Below are positions 27,324-36,274 of a stretch of DNA of 64,000 nucleotides, in pieces (the stretch's first letter is position 1; the number at the start of each line of letters is the position of its first letter). The notes beneath the pieces were generated by a model that had not been told where the DNA came from, searched no databases, and saw only the letters and a list, made by a program, of their open reading frames with translations. The DNA comes from Pyrinomonadaceae bacterium (GTDB taxonomy: Bacteria > Acidobacteriota > Blastocatellia > Pyrinomonadales > Pyrinomonadaceae), in NCBI GenBank assembly GCA_028284415.1, contig JANQRU010000006.1:62001-126000 (forward strand). The letters run 5' to 3'. A program made the translations under genes and the position numbers.

Positions 27324-27703
27324 AAATAAGAATTGAAGAATATAGATTATTAAACTTTCAATTTGATAACGAAAAGACTTATTTTTCTTGCGTTTGAAAA
27401 GTTAGATGCCGTGTCATATCAATTTTTTGTAACTTTTTTGTCGAATTCAGGAAACTTTTCTATAACCCAACCGATAATTAAAACAGGTAGGAAATTTTGA
27501 CAGATTTTTTTGCCTAGACATAAAAGACACAAACTTATATACAATCTTACAAACTTTAGTGAATGAACCTAAAAAGGCTGAGGGTATTTAGACCATATCC
27601 TCAGCTTATTTTTTTGCTATAAATATCTGCAAACAGGAAACTTCTTCAAATCATCACCGATAAATTTAATAACACAAAAAAATTTTCGGAGGAAAACTAA
27701 AAA
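27324..27703. other. Divergent intergenic region between the FG-GAP-like and hydrolase genes
   Basis: 380 bp without a gene. It contains a strong hairpin-terminator at 27577-27617 and a TTGACA at about 27498. It also has the TGCCTAGACA motif (27511-27520) shared with the 7207 region. GGAGGAAAA provides the ribosome site for 27704. The terminator has no obvious protein-coding gene ahead of it. Confidence 0.4.
27577..27617 (+). terminator. Orphan rho-independent terminator
   Basis: GCTGAGGGTAT (27577-27587) pairs with ATATCCTCAGC (27595-27605), 11 bp with one G-U, loop TTAGACC. It is followed by TTATTTTTTT. On the minus strand the hairpin is also followed by TTTTT. It could end a small RNA, attenuate the downstream gene or act in both directions. 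Confidence 0.7.
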
Positions 27704-28819
27704 ATGGCAGGCGTAAGTGGAGCAAGCTCAAAATCAGACAACAATGTAAGTGCAAGTCAAAATAATGCAAGTGTTTCAAAGACAAATGAAACAACGAAAT
27801 CTCAAACAGCTGGTAACAATACAACAACTCCAAAAACTACGGAACAAACAAATGTTCCGACAAATCAAAATGTGGCGGAAACTTATGCTTCCAGAACGGG
27901 TATAAATGTAACGAAGTTTGAAGTTCAAAATGCCCAAACTGTTCAACCTACTCAAACAACTGCGACGCCTCTGCCACAAGGCTTGACTGACATACAGTAT
28001 GATGGGGCTTTAGTCGGAGCAAATGGCAGAGCTTATCCGCCGGACACACCTCTATCCGAAATTCCCATGGTTGAGCCGAGAAATGGTAGAACCTCAGATC
28101 AACCTATTGTTTACACAAACGGTATTAATACAACCTTTGAAGCACATCAGCAAAGTTTACAAGAAATTGCTGATAGAACAGGTCAACCGGTTGTCGGAGT
28201 TTATAATGCTACGGAAGGCACATTCCGCGATTTGGTTCAGAGTGCAGCTGATAAATATGACATTGGAAACAATCCAGCTGTTTCGACTCTTGCAAATACT
28301 GTTTATAACGAATTAAGAGCAGGAAGAGATGTTCACTTAATGGCACATAGTCAGGGTGCATTAATTACGAGCCGTGCCTTAACAGATGTTCAAAACCGTA
28401 TGCGTTTAGAAGATGGTATGACACGAGAACAGACACAAAATGCTATGAGAAATATGAATGTAGAAACATTTGGCGGAGCAGCTTCTTCATTCCCAGATGG
28501 TCCTAGATATGTACATTATGTAAATAGCAGAGATATTACGCCAAATGCTACTGGACTCGGTAGAAGCCTTGATATTCCATGGCGAACGAGGATTGCAGCT
28601 TATGCAAATCCTGCAACCCGTGGGCTGATGGCGACCATTGATGTAATCAGATTCTTAGCTAAACCAAGCTACCGACCAGGTGAAAATGCTCAAATAAGAA
28701 CATTTGACTATAATTCTCCAACGGGAGGTCTGGGTAGATATTTTGTTGAGAATCATAGTTTTGATGACGTCTATCTGCCGAGACGAGTTCCATTTGATCA
28801 AGCTTATGGCGGGCAGTAA
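27704..28819 (+). CDS. Effector-like serine hydrolase with disordered N terminus
   Basis: 371 residues with a GGAGG ribosome site. Residues 1-95 are Ser/Thr/Asn/Gln-rich and low in complexity, with no signal peptide. From ~134 an alpha/beta-hydrolase-like core appears: IVYTNGINT, then LMAHSQGAL with candidate nucleophile Ser216. VHYVNSRD likely supplies the acid and ENHSFDDVYL the His. Lipase-type type VI or other secreted effectors often look like this, but so do unexported esterases. A small CesT/YbjN-like gene follows at 28960, suggesting an effector with its chaperone. Secretion route and substrate are unknown. Confidence 0.6.
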   Translation: MAGVSGASSKSDNNVSASQNNASVSKTNETTKSQTAGNNTTTPKTTEQTNVPTNQNVAETYASRTGINVTKFEVQNAQTVQPTQTTATPLPQGLTDIQYDGALVGANGRAYPPDTPLSEIPMVEPRNGRTSDQPIVYTNGINTTFEAHQQSLQEIADRTGQPVVGVYNATEGTFRDLVQSAADKYDIGNNPAVSTLANTVYNELRAGRDVHLMAHSQGALITSRALTDVQNRMRLEDGMTREQTQNAMRNMNVETFGGAASSFPDGPRYVHYVNSRDITPNATGLGRSLDIPWRTRIAAYANPATRGLMATIDVIRFLAKPSYRPGENAQIRTFDYNSPTGGLGRYFVENHSFDDVYLPRRVPFDQAYGGQ

Positions 28820-28844
28820 TTAAACCATTTTTCAAACTTACAAA

Positions 28845-28880
28845 ATAAACCATCTGCATTAGCGGATGGTTTATGATTTT
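28845..28880 (+). terminator. Hairpin terminator after the hydrolase gene
   Basis: AAACCATCTGC (28847-28857) pairs with GCGGATGGTTT (28862-28872), loop ATTA, one G-U pair. One A-T pair extends each end, and ATGATTTT follows. TATAAT at 28897-28902 could serve the next gene. Confidence 0.65.
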
Positions 28881-28959
28881 AAGATCAAATTATTGATATA
28901 ATCATCACAAAAACAAAAACAATAGCTTTGTAAAGAAAGAAAAAATAACTTTTTTAAGT

Positions 28960-29385
28960 ATGAAAAAACAGGAAGCAATTAATTTATTAAAGGCATTTTT
29001 CAACGCGAAAGAGATTCCAATTGATGAATTGAATGAAGATAATAATTATTTTCAAATTCAGTTAGAAACTGAAATTGTCGCATTTAATTATCGTTTAAAT
29101 GAAGATGCTTTTACGGTTAGCAGTCTGATTTACCAATTTCATGACCAACCAAAGCCACAAGTCTTAAATGCAATTGAATTAGAAGCTGAAAAGGAAATGT
29201 ATTATCAAATACAATATGAACCTGAAAATAAAACGCTTTATGTGACAAAAACCTACACGACAAATGTAAGTGAAGAACTTTTTATCAAAGAGGTAGATGA
29301 AATAATCTCTACAAGCAAAAAATGGTCGAGCGAAACACTCGACCACATTGCCTCAAAAGTTTTTCATCCCGAAGAGATAAATTAA
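28960..29385 (+). CDS. CesT/YbjN-like small acidic protein (possible secretion chaperone)
   Basis: 141 acidic residues with no signal. The pattern of an N-terminal helix, then IPIDELNEDNNYFQIQLETE and VAFNYRLNEDAFTV strands, a mid helix (VLNAIELEAEKEMYYQI), two further strands and a final long helix (FIKEVDEIISTSKKW) matches the alpha-beta fold of type III chaperones of the CesT group and of YbjN proteins. The match is by pattern only. It lies 140 bp downstream of the effector-like hydrolase on the same strand, separated by a terminator. Its last 4 bp overlap the end of the convergent gene. It could equally be an unrelated YbjN-family protein. Confidence 0.5.
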   Translation: MKKQEAINLLKAFFNAKEIPIDELNEDNNYFQIQLETEIVAFNYRLNEDAFTVSSLIYQFHDQPKPQVLNAIELEAEKEMYYQIQYEPENKTLYVTKTYTTNVSEELFIKEVDEIISTSKKWSSETLDHIASKVFHPEEIN

Positions 29386-29990
29386 CTTCCTCTAGTTCCT
29401 CGAACAACTCCGACACCTAAAACCAAATTGCGATTTCCACGGCGAGTCTGGATTCTTTGAATTCGATTCAAACGCCTGTCAGTCCGCAAAATCAGATTGT
29501 TTCTGTTATTTCTTCTGTTGTTGAGATTTATTCTTCCTCTTCGACGATTCTGATTTCCACGTCTGAAGTTTCTGCGATTATTAGGTCGAAAGAATCTTCG
29601 ATTAAAAATATTCGGGTAGATGTAAGTTGATGTGCGATACTGTCCATAATCAACAAAATTTGGGTTTGGATAAGAATAATCTGTTTGGTTCAAATTCTGA
29701 TTATTGTTTTGATAATTAGAATTTTTTAGAGCTTCTCGCTCAATTCTTTGCTGACGAAGCCTTTGAGACAATTCCGCAGTTTCTTTTCTATCCTTTTCAT
29801 TTTGCCTTTCCATTTCTTCAGGCGAAGGAAAGCCCATTTCCCTGTAATTTTCCCGCAATTCTCTCTCTGCCGCTAGACGCTTCTGCCGATATTTCTCCAA
29901 ATCGGCATTTGTAATCGTTTTCGTCTGTGCAAAAGTCAAACTAGAAATACCCAAAACCAATGCGGACAAAAATAATACTTGTCTTTTCAT
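29382..29990 (-). CDS. Secreted Arg/Asn-rich protein
   Basis: 202 residues with a signal peptide (ending LTFAQ) and GAGG before the ATG. A charged helical segment (~25-85, KEAELSQRLRQQR type) leads into an Asn/Gln/Tyr-rich zone (~90-130). A very basic C-terminal half (~130-190) follows, made of Arg-Asn-Arg strings. No known domain is recognised. Such composition suggests binding to nucleic acid, polyanionic polymer or cell surface. It overlaps the previous gene by 4 bp tail to tail. Confidence 0.6.
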   Translation of the reverse strand: MKRQVLFLSALVLGISSLTFAQTKTITNADLEKYRQKRLAAERELRENYREMGFPSPEEMERQNEKDRKETAELSQRLRQQRIEREALKNSNYQNNNQNLNQTDYSYPNPNFVDYGQYRTSTYIYPNIFNRRFFRPNNRRNFRRGNQNRRRGRINLNNRRNNRNNLILRTDRRLNRIQRIQTRRGNRNLVLGVGVVRGTRGS

Positions 29991-30105
29991 ACCATACCTC
30001 TGAAATTTGATTTACTTAATTATACCACGTCAATCTGATGCGTTATATGGAAATTTGTTTGCAAGTTAATGATTAACTCTTTTATTTTTGATAATCACAA
30101 AACAT

Positions 30106-30696
30106 CTATGTACAAACACAATCACATTGTTGATTACTGGGATTACCAGGGGCAGGTCCACAATTCATCGCTGTAGCTGTTCCATTCGCACAATTACTGG
30201 CAACATTGTTACAACTGTTATTACAGATAGAGTCAGCTGGAACAGCCCCTGTCACACAAATCGTAAAAGGACATCCTGCCGGAAATGGTGCACTGCTACA
30301 ATTAAGGCTTTGAGCATTGCTTGCTAAAGGTGCTGTGATTGATGAAACGATTGGTAAGGCAATAACGGAAGCAAATCCAATCTTTCTTATGACCTGTCTT
30401 CTGGACATTCCGTTAAATTTTGTGTGAACATAGTCAAAATTTGACAGGAGATTATCTTCTCTTAATTTATCGACTGCTAACCAAACTATTTCTTCAGTTA
30501 CAGCTTTTCCTAAGATTTCACTCATTTTCAGTGAAATCTCAGATATGCTGGTTTTCCCATCACACATTTTCCAGATAATCTCAGCGGTTTCGTTTAGACA
30601 AAGAGCTTTATCTGTCTTTAAGTCATAAACTAACAATTCATCTTTCATTTCTTGCACGATAATGTCTTTTGTTCTGGCTTGCGGATATCTGCTCAT
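30106..30696 (-). CDS. PqqD-like/Tat/Cys-rich protein, copy 1
   Basis: 196 residues in three parts. Residues ~7-88 resemble PqqD, the RiPP recognition element fold: LVYDLKTDKALCLNETAEIIW, then DGKTSISEIS and a C-terminal helix pair. SRR (98-100) begins a twin-arginine-like segment SRRQVIRK followed by a hydrophobic stretch to NAQS (~130). The last ~65 residues have ten cysteines in Asn/Ala/Gly-rich sequence. If Tat-exported, the tail would be outside and the PqqD part inside, or cleavage at NAQ would release the tail. Two further copies exist at 52766 and 57692. No radical SAM or other RiPP enzyme lies in the window. Function unknown. Confidence 0.7.
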   Translation of the reverse strand: MSRYPQARTKDIIVQEMKDELLVYDLKTDKALCLNETAEIIWKMCDGKTSISEISLKMSEILGKAVTEEIVWLAVDKLREDNLLSNFDYVHTKFNGMSRRQVIRKIGFASVIALPIVSSITAPLASNAQSLNCSSAPFPAGCPFTICVTGAVPADSICNNSCNNVASNCANGTATAMNCGPAPGNPSNQQCDCVCT

Positions 30697-30754
30697 AATC
30701 TCTTCTTTTTTATTGGCTTAACTTTATAGACGGAATGAACCCCAAAAAGCGGAC

Positions 30755-30791
30755 AAAAAATACCGCCAAGAAAATAAATCTTGACGGTATT
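30755..30791 (-). terminator. Terminator after the TonB receptor gene
   Basis: AATACCGCCAAGA (30759-30771) and TCTTGACGGTATT (30779-30791) form a 13-bp stem with one G-U on the minus strand and a 7-nt loop. Six U residues follow (A-run 30755-30760). It separates the B12 receptor from the downstream PqqD-type gene. Confidence 0.75.
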
Positions 30792-30816
30792 AAAAAGAGA
30801 TTTTTTTATCTTTAAG

Positions 30817-33177
30817 CTAGAAACTCAAGCCCAATCCTATTCTGCCTGAAACTCCTTGAGTCCTAAAACCATTTTCAAAATACTCATTGTCAAAAATGTT
30901 TTCGATTGTTCCGAACACGTTGAAATTGTATTTTTCCTTAAATGTCAGGAATGAATATCTCGCCGTCAAATCACCACGACGGTTTCCTTCAAAGCGGTAA
31001 ATAAAGGTTGAAAATGTAGTGTTGCTGAAAATCGGTGCGAGATAGCTGCTTGAAGCTAGGAAATCAAAATTTACTGTAAAACGCTTACCGATTCTTTGTG
31101 TGGCAACTAATGTGAATTGATGATCGGGGATTCCAAGAGTTCTGATTATTCCGCTTCCCGCAACTTGTGGTGAAAACTGATCGCTGTTTGTAAATGTATA
31201 TGAAGCAAAAAAGTCGGTTGAGTCTAATACTCTAACCTGTCCGCTAAATTCTGCTCCTCTGGCAATCCCGCCTTCTTGATTTAAGTAACCGCCAAAAGGT
31301 CTTGAGGTATTGCCGATATTCGGAACAACATTTCCAAAACCGATGGTGTCAATTAATTTAGTATAAAAATATGTTGCCGAAAGTTTCAGCCGATTTTTGT
31401 ATAATTCTTGGTCAATTCCTAAATCAAAAGCAATCGAGCGTTCAGGTTCGAGATTTGGATCGCCTAAAGCCGTGAAACTTTGTGAGAATGAACTGTAAAA
31501 AGTTCCCAATCTTTCATACAAAGACGGCACACGATAACCATTTCCAATATGACCACGAATCTTCGTTCCCGTTTGGTCAAAATAATATGAAACCGCTCCG
31601 TCAAACGTAACGGCAGTCGCCGGATTGTCTAAACTCAAATTTGCGTAAGGTGCGTTATTTACACTAAAAGTTGGATTATCCAACGAAAACCATTGCACAC
31701 GAAAACCGCCTGCTATTTGCAATTTATTGTCATACAATCCCAAAAGATTCTGTGCAAAAAACGTATTGCTCGATTGATCTACACGAGCGAAAAAATCTCC
31801 CGCAGCTGTCGGACCAAATCCCTCGTTTCCATACTTTTCCAGTTCGTATTCATAACCAACCGTTAAACGATTATTGCTTACGGGAATCCAATCTAGCTTC
31901 GTATTCAGTGTATGAATCTGTCCATCAAAAATACTAAACTGTGTTCCTCCAAATGGCTGAAAGCCCACTCCTAATCCACCATTTTCATTTTCACGATTTG
32001 TTCTTAACCCTTGATAAGTCGCCGAAAAAATCGCTTGCGGATTGATGATTTGCGTCAAAGCAATCTGTCCGCTGAAAAAATCTGAACGTTGAAAATTATC
32101 TGGATCATTTATATCAGTCGTAAAGTTTTGACCCACATTTGCATCAATAATTTGTCCGACAGGTAAATTCCCCAATGTATCTGGGTTCGAATTCAAGCGA
32201 ACAAAGGCATCTGATAAATAAACTCTTCCGGAAATATTTGTGCTTTCAAAAGGATTAAAATCAATGCGACCTTGAAAATTTGTGTTATCGGCATCATCTT
32301 CGCCGTCAATTCCTTCGGTAAATTTTGTTTTGGAAAACCCTGTTGTAAACGCAACTTTTCCATCGTCAGTTCCCGCTCCGACATCACCGCGAAAACGTGT
32401 CATTCCAAATCCACCGTATTCGCCCAAGAAACTACCGTTAAACTCTCTCTGCGGATCAGGAGTCTGAAAATCAATCACACCACCAATCGCATTCGTACCG
32501 TAAATCGAGCTACCTGAACCTCTTAAAACTTCAACCCGACCGATGTTTGCAGTATTAAAATCCGATAAAAAAGGAGTTGCGTCCCCTGTTATCGCTGTTG
32601 GATCACGAAACCGAATCCCATCAAGCAAAATCGCCGTATCCTGATTTCTCAAGCCACGAGTTTTAATATTCGCCGTTCGTCCAAACCCACCAAGCTGTTG
32701 AATACGAAATCCCGGAACTGTTCGCAAAGTGTCAGTTAGAGTTACTTCATTTCGGTTTGTAACTTCTTCATCGCTGATTAAATTTACAGTTTTTGAGACT
32801 TCGGAAATCGGTTGTGAAGTTCCTGCTGAAATTTCGATATTTACATTCTCTCTAATAACAGAAGGCTGGCTTGCATCACCATTAGCTACGGCAAAAATAT
32901 CAACAGTTAAATTTTCTCCTGCTTTGACCTGAATCTCTTTCTTGAATCTACCAATTCTCTCTATCGTATATTTTCCTGGAGGAATATTTTTAAATATGTA
33001 TTCCGAGTTATTATCAGTGTATGTCATAAATTTTCGCTCATTGTTATAAATAGTAATTTCAACATTTATACTTTTGACTCCATTGAACGTGTATTTTCCG
33101 GAAACCGTCGAACCTTGTTGAGCAAAAACTCCCGCCGCCAAAAAACATAATAAAAATAAACTGCTTATAAATTTCAT
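30817..33177 (-). CDS. btuB: TonB-dependent receptor, probably cobalamin
   Basis: 786 residues from ATG 33177, chosen because AGAAGGAG lies just upstream and a signal peptide (ending VFAQ) starts there. An upstream in-frame start at 33288 is less likely. After the signal comes a carboxypeptidase-like regulatory domain (~20-110). A plug domain follows (TLRTVPGFRIQQLGG, NIKTRGLRNQDTAILLDG) and then a beta-barrel ending in Phe. Outer-membrane transporters of this type pass vitamin B12 or siderophores with TonB energy. A cobalamin riboswitch lies directly upstream, and btuF-btuC-btuD follow further upstream on the same strand. I therefore assign B12. Confidence 0.85.
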   Translation of the reverse strand: MKFISSLFLLCFLAAGVFAQQGSTVSGKYTFNGVKSINVEITIYNNERKFMTYTDNNSEYIFKNIPPGKYTIERIGRFKKEIQVKAGENLTVDIFAVANGDASQPSVIRENVNIEISAGTSQPISEVSKTVNLISDEEVTNRNEVTLTDTLRTVPGFRIQQLGGFGRTANIKTRGLRNQDTAILLDGIRFRDPTAITGDATPFLSDFNTANIGRVEVLRGSGSSIYGTNAIGGVIDFQTPDPQREFNGSFLGEYGGFGMTRFRGDVGAGTDDGKVAFTTGFSKTKFTEGIDGEDDADNTNFQGRIDFNPFESTNISGRVYLSDAFVRLNSNPDTLGNLPVGQIIDANVGQNFTTDINDPDNFQRSDFFSGQIALTQIINPQAIFSATYQGLRTNRENENGGLGVGFQPFGGTQFSIFDGQIHTLNTKLDWIPVSNNRLTVGYEYELEKYGNEGFGPTAAGDFFARVDQSSNTFFAQNLLGLYDNKLQIAGGFRVQWFSLDNPTFSVNNAPYANLSLDNPATAVTFDGAVSYYFDQTGTKIRGHIGNGYRVPSLYERLGTFYSSFSQSFTALGDPNLEPERSIAFDLGIDQELYKNRLKLSATYFYTKLIDTIGFGNVVPNIGNTSRPFGGYLNQEGGIARGAEFSGQVRVLDSTDFFASYTFTNSDQFSPQVAGSGIIRTLGIPDHQFTLVATQRIGKRFTVNFDFLASSSYLAPIFSNTTFSTFIYRFEGNRRGDLTARYSFLTFKEKYNFNVFGTIENIFDNEYFENGFRTQGVSGRIGLGLSF

Positions 33178-33235
33178 ATCATCTCCTTCTCTTGCCCATC
33201 GCAAGAATTGGTTATTTGTTAATGTTTTAAGCAAA

Positions 33236-33434
33236 ACAGCAAGGTTTCCTGACTCATAGCTGGAGTAAAAAAATTGAATAGACAACAAATAATTGTTGTG
33301 TTTTCAAATTTCAACCCACGGCACGCCTTCCCATTTTTGTTGAAAATAGTGGCTTCGTATATGCCGCTTTTCGCTATTTACAGTTGCGTGGGCAGTTGTG
33401 GATTATTCACCACATTCCCTTGAACCGTCTGCTC
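33236..33434 (-). promoter_or_regulatory. Cobalamin riboswitch 1
   Basis: Read on the minus strand, the element contains ATTCCCTT-like pairing partners, GTGGTGAATAATCCAC, ACTGCCCACGCAACTGT and a B12 box (GTCAGGAAACC, about 33243-33253). This order is diagnostic. Downstream a TCTTGC/GCAAGA hairpin (33191-33212) ends beside the GAAGGAG of the receptor gene and no U-run follows it. This suggests control of translation rather than termination. Confidence 0.9.
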
Positions 33435-33488
33435 TATATCTATTAAAAATTTCAAATTACGAATTACGAATTAAAAAACTCATAATCT

Positions 33489-34259
33489 TTAAAATATCGT
33501 TGTTATTCTCACATTTTCTGTGAGAGGGTTTCTGTCTAATAGAACTTTTACACCAAAAACTTTTTGTAAGTTTTCTTCTGTTAAAACCTCTGCTGGTTTA
33601 CCTTGCGAAATGATTTTTCTGTCTTTTAGTAGCAAAACTTTATCGGCAAATTCGGAGGCTAAGTTCAAATCGTGCGTGATAACAATTGCTGATGATTCGC
33701 AAGTTTTGCAACGCTTCTTTACTAATTTCAAAAGCAAAGCCTGATGCGATAAATCTAGATTATTTGTCGGCTCATCAAGCAATAAAATCCTTGCTTGCGT
33801 CGCAAAAGCACGTGCTAATAAAACTCTCTGGCGTTCACCGCCTGAAAGTTCATTCATCAAACGATTTTCATAATTTTCAAGGTCGCAAAGTTGTAAGCAA
33901 TCAAACGCAATCTGGATGTCACTTTCAGATTCCCAACCAAATGCATTTCCGTGTGCAAAACGTCCTGCTAAGACAAACTCAAGCACTGTTATCGGAAACT
34001 TCGTTTCATTTTCTTGTGCAATAACCGCAATTCTTTGAGCAATTTGCCTGCGTGAATACTCATTAATCTGTTCTTCATCCAAGAAAATTTCGCCGTTCTC
34101 AACGGGCAAGGTATTATTTAATGCCCGAAGTAAAGTCGTTTTCCCTGCTCCGTTTGCTCCAAGAATTGCAATAATTTCACCTGTTTCAAGCGTAAATGAA
34201 ACATCACGCAAAATCTGCGAGTCACCATAATTTATTGAAATGTTTTTGATTTCAAGCAA
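33489..34259 (-). CDS. btuD: Vitamin B12 ABC transporter ATP-binding protein
   Basis: 256 residues. Walker A is GANGAGKTTL, the signature is LSGGERQRVLLARA, Walker B is ILLLDEPTNNLD and the H-loop THDLNLA is present. It starts at the base next to the btuC stop, so the two are co-translated. FecE/BtuD-type ATPases drive import of iron complexes or B12. The riboswitches at both ends of the locus favour B12. Confidence 0.88.
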   Translation of the reverse strand: MLEIKNISINYGDSQILRDVSFTLETGEIIAILGANGAGKTTLLRALNNTLPVENGEIFLDEEQINEYSRRQIAQRIAVIAQENETKFPITVLEFVLAGRFAHGNAFGWESESDIQIAFDCLQLCDLENYENRLMNELSGGERQRVLLARAFATQARILLLDEPTNNLDLSHQALLLKLVKKRCKTCESSAIVITHDLNLASEFADKVLLLKDRKIISQGKPAEVLTEENLQKVFGVKVLLDRNPLTENVRITTIF

Positions 34260-35234
34260 TTAGTTTTTCCTCAACAAATAAATAAAAAGCGGGCATCCGA
34301 TAAGTGCTGTAATTGCTCCGACGGGCAATTCTCTTGGTGCAATCACAGTTCGTGCAATCGTATCTGCAATGACAACGAAACTCGCTCCAAAAGCGGCAGA
34401 AAAAGGTAAAACATTTCGGTTATCACTTCCGATAGCCAGTCGTACAAGATGCGGAACTATCAATCCCACAAACCCAACCGAACCGCTTGCTGCCACGCTT
34501 AAACCCACTAATCCCGAAGCAGTCGCAAAAACGATAAGCCGAGTTTTTTCGATCTCAACCCCAAAATCAAAGGCATCACGCTCACCGATCATCATTAAAT
34601 TCAAAGCCCTTGCTTGAGAAGCTAAAATAATCGTCCCGATAATTACCGCAATTAAACTTAAATAAAACCCACTGCTCGTTGCTTGTGATAAATCTCCGAG
34701 CAGCCAAAAAGTAAATGAACGCAATTTAGTAGCATCAAGCAAAGATGTCAGCAAAATTATGATTGATGAAAGAAAGGTCGTAACGATCACGCCCGATAAG
34801 ATCAATCTTTCGACGTTCATCCCCACACGGGATTTTGCCATTTGGTAAACTGTGAAAGTCGCAAGACCTGCTCCGACAAATGCCATTATGGGACGGGAAA
34901 ATTCAAACGACTCAAAAAAAACAAAAGCAAGCATCGTCCCCAAAGCCGCACCGTTTGAAACGCCCAATAAATAGGGTTCTGCTAAAGGATTTCGTAAAAG
35001 TGTCTGCAAACTCGCTCCGGCAATCGCAAGACTTGCCCCAACACAAGCTCCCAGCAAAATTCTCGGTAAACGAACTTCATAAAGGATTGCACTTTGCGAT
35101 TCAGTTAATTCAAAGAACGATAAATTTTCACTACCAAGCAAGACTGCTAGAAAGATTGAGATAAGTAACAAAAAAAGCAGACCAACGCCGAAGCGAATAC
35201 TCTGAATTTTGAAATGTGAACTGTGAACTTTCAC
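34260..35234 (-). CDS. btuC: Vitamin B12 ABC transporter permease (FecCD family)
   Basis: 324 residues with about ten hydrophobic segments. Family motifs are RLPRILLGACVGASLAIAGASLQTLLRNPLAEP and GFVGLIVPHLVRL. The first hydrophobic helix covers ~14-33. It overlaps the btuF end by 4 bp and abuts btuD, so it is translationally coupled. FecCD permeases transport siderophores, haem or cobalamin through the inner membrane. The substrate call rests on the riboswitch context. Confidence 0.88.
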   Translation of the reverse strand: MKVHSSHFKIQSIRFGVGLLFLLLISIFLAVLLGSENLSFFELTESQSAILYEVRLPRILLGACVGASLAIAGASLQTLLRNPLAEPYLLGVSNGAALGTMLAFVFFESFEFSRPIMAFVGAGLATFTVYQMAKSRVGMNVERLILSGVIVTTFLSSIIILLTSLLDATKLRSFTFWLLGDLSQATSSGFYLSLIAVIIGTIILASQARALNLMMIGERDAFDFGVEIEKTRLIVFATASGLVGLSVAASGSVGFVGLIVPHLVRLAIGSDNRNVLPFSAAFGASFVVIADTIARTVIAPRELPVGAITALIGCPLFIYLLRKN

Positions 35235-36148
35235 TCAAACTTTTCTGGATGCAGAGCCTTTGCTATTTGCTCCAATGCATCAACAATTCTAGGTCCCGGA
35301 CGTGATAAAATGTCTGCGTTTATTTTGAACACTTTGTTTTTTTTTACCGCGTTTGAATTTGCAAAAACCTCATTGGGTTTATCATTGTCAGGACTTTCAG
35401 ACAGAATTATTACATCTGGATTTAATGCCAATGCTTTTTCCTTACTGATTTTTGGATAGGCAGTTTCGACGTCTTTCGTAACCGATATTCCACCTCCCTT
35501 ATCAATTAAATCCGTAATAAAAGATTCTTTTCCAATTGTGTAAAGCGATTTATCTATTTGCACAAAAGTTTTAATTTTCTCGGAAGAATCTGTTTTGGCT
35601 TCGACTTTCTCAACACGTTTCCTTAAATCTTTTATTAACACATCAGCTTTTTCTTTTGAGCCAAAAACATCACTTATTTTTTCAATACTTTTGTAAATGT
35701 CGTCTAAAGAATTCGGGTTTGTAACAAATACATTTATGCTCTGTTTTTCAAGGGTTTCAGTAAATGCTTCAAGTTGTGAAGCTGTGGAAACAAAAACAAC
35801 ATCTGGCTTTAATGCGATTATATTTTCAATATTTGGCTTTAAGGTATCACCTATTTTCTGGATTTTTGTGGCTTCTTCAGGATAATTGCAAAAGGAAGTT
35901 ACCCCAACCAATCTATCTCCCGCACCAATGGCAAAAATTATTTCGGTCAGATTTGGAGCAAGAGAAACAGCCTTTGTAACTTCATTTGGCAAATTCACCT
36001 TGTTTCCCAATTCGTCAGTTATGACTCTTTGGTTTGGCTGATCATTTTCAGGCTTTGTTGAAATCTCACTTTTGCACCCGCTAAGAATTAGCAGATTAAA
36101 AATTAAAAAAACTGTCCAATATATTTTTACTTTTTTTTCGTAATCCAA
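35231..36148 (-). CDS. btuF: Cobalamin-binding lipoprotein
   Basis: 305 residues. The start is a TTG at 36148; AGGA lies 9 nt upstream inside the 3' arm of the riboswitch terminator. The lipobox LILSGC gives an N-terminal lipid anchor. VSLAPNLTEIIFAIG, GDRLVGVTSFC and LKPDVVF are typical of the BtuF/TroA periplasmic-binding fold. It delivers substrate to BtuCD. It heads the btuF-btuC-btuD operon and is controlled by riboswitch 2. Confidence 0.85.
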   Translation of the reverse strand: MDYEKKVKIYWTVFLIFNLLILSGCKSEISTKPENDQPNQRVITDELGNKVNLPNEVTKAVSLAPNLTEIIFAIGAGDRLVGVTSFCNYPEEATKIQKIGDTLKPNIENIIALKPDVVFVSTASQLEAFTETLEKQSINVFVTNPNSLDDIYKSIEKISDVFGSKEKADVLIKDLRKRVEKVEAKTDSSEKIKTFVQIDKSLYTIGKESFITDLIDKGGGISVTKDVETAYPKISKEKALALNPDVIILSESPDNDKPNEVFANSNAVKKNKVFKINADILSRPGPRIVDALEQIAKALHPEKFE

Positions 36149-36151
36149 AAT

Positions 36152-36197
36152 AAAAAATCCTGTCGTTCTAATCTCACGTAAGATAAGAAAAACAGGA
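36152..36197 (-). terminator. Riboswitch 2 expression-platform terminator overlapping the btuF ribosome site
   Basis: On the minus strand TCCTGT (36197-36192) pairs with ACAGGA (36163-36158). A long inner stem (TTCT-ATCTT/GAGAT-AGAA) lies between them, and U6-A-U4 follows. The 3' arm includes AGGA placed 9 nt before the TTG start, so the hairpin can both stop transcription and hide the ribosome site. Confidence 0.75.
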
Positions 36198-36274
36198 CTT
36201 TTAGAAAAATCTTAAAATTTAAAAGTATATGCTTAACCAAATGTCTTGACGCGAGACATTGTTCGGCTAAAAAA

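Noticed and set aside
33178..33240. Start of the TonB receptor at 33288
   Set aside because: That start lies inside the riboswitch region and would remove the signal peptide from the N terminus; ATG 33177 has a strong ribosome site and signal peptide.
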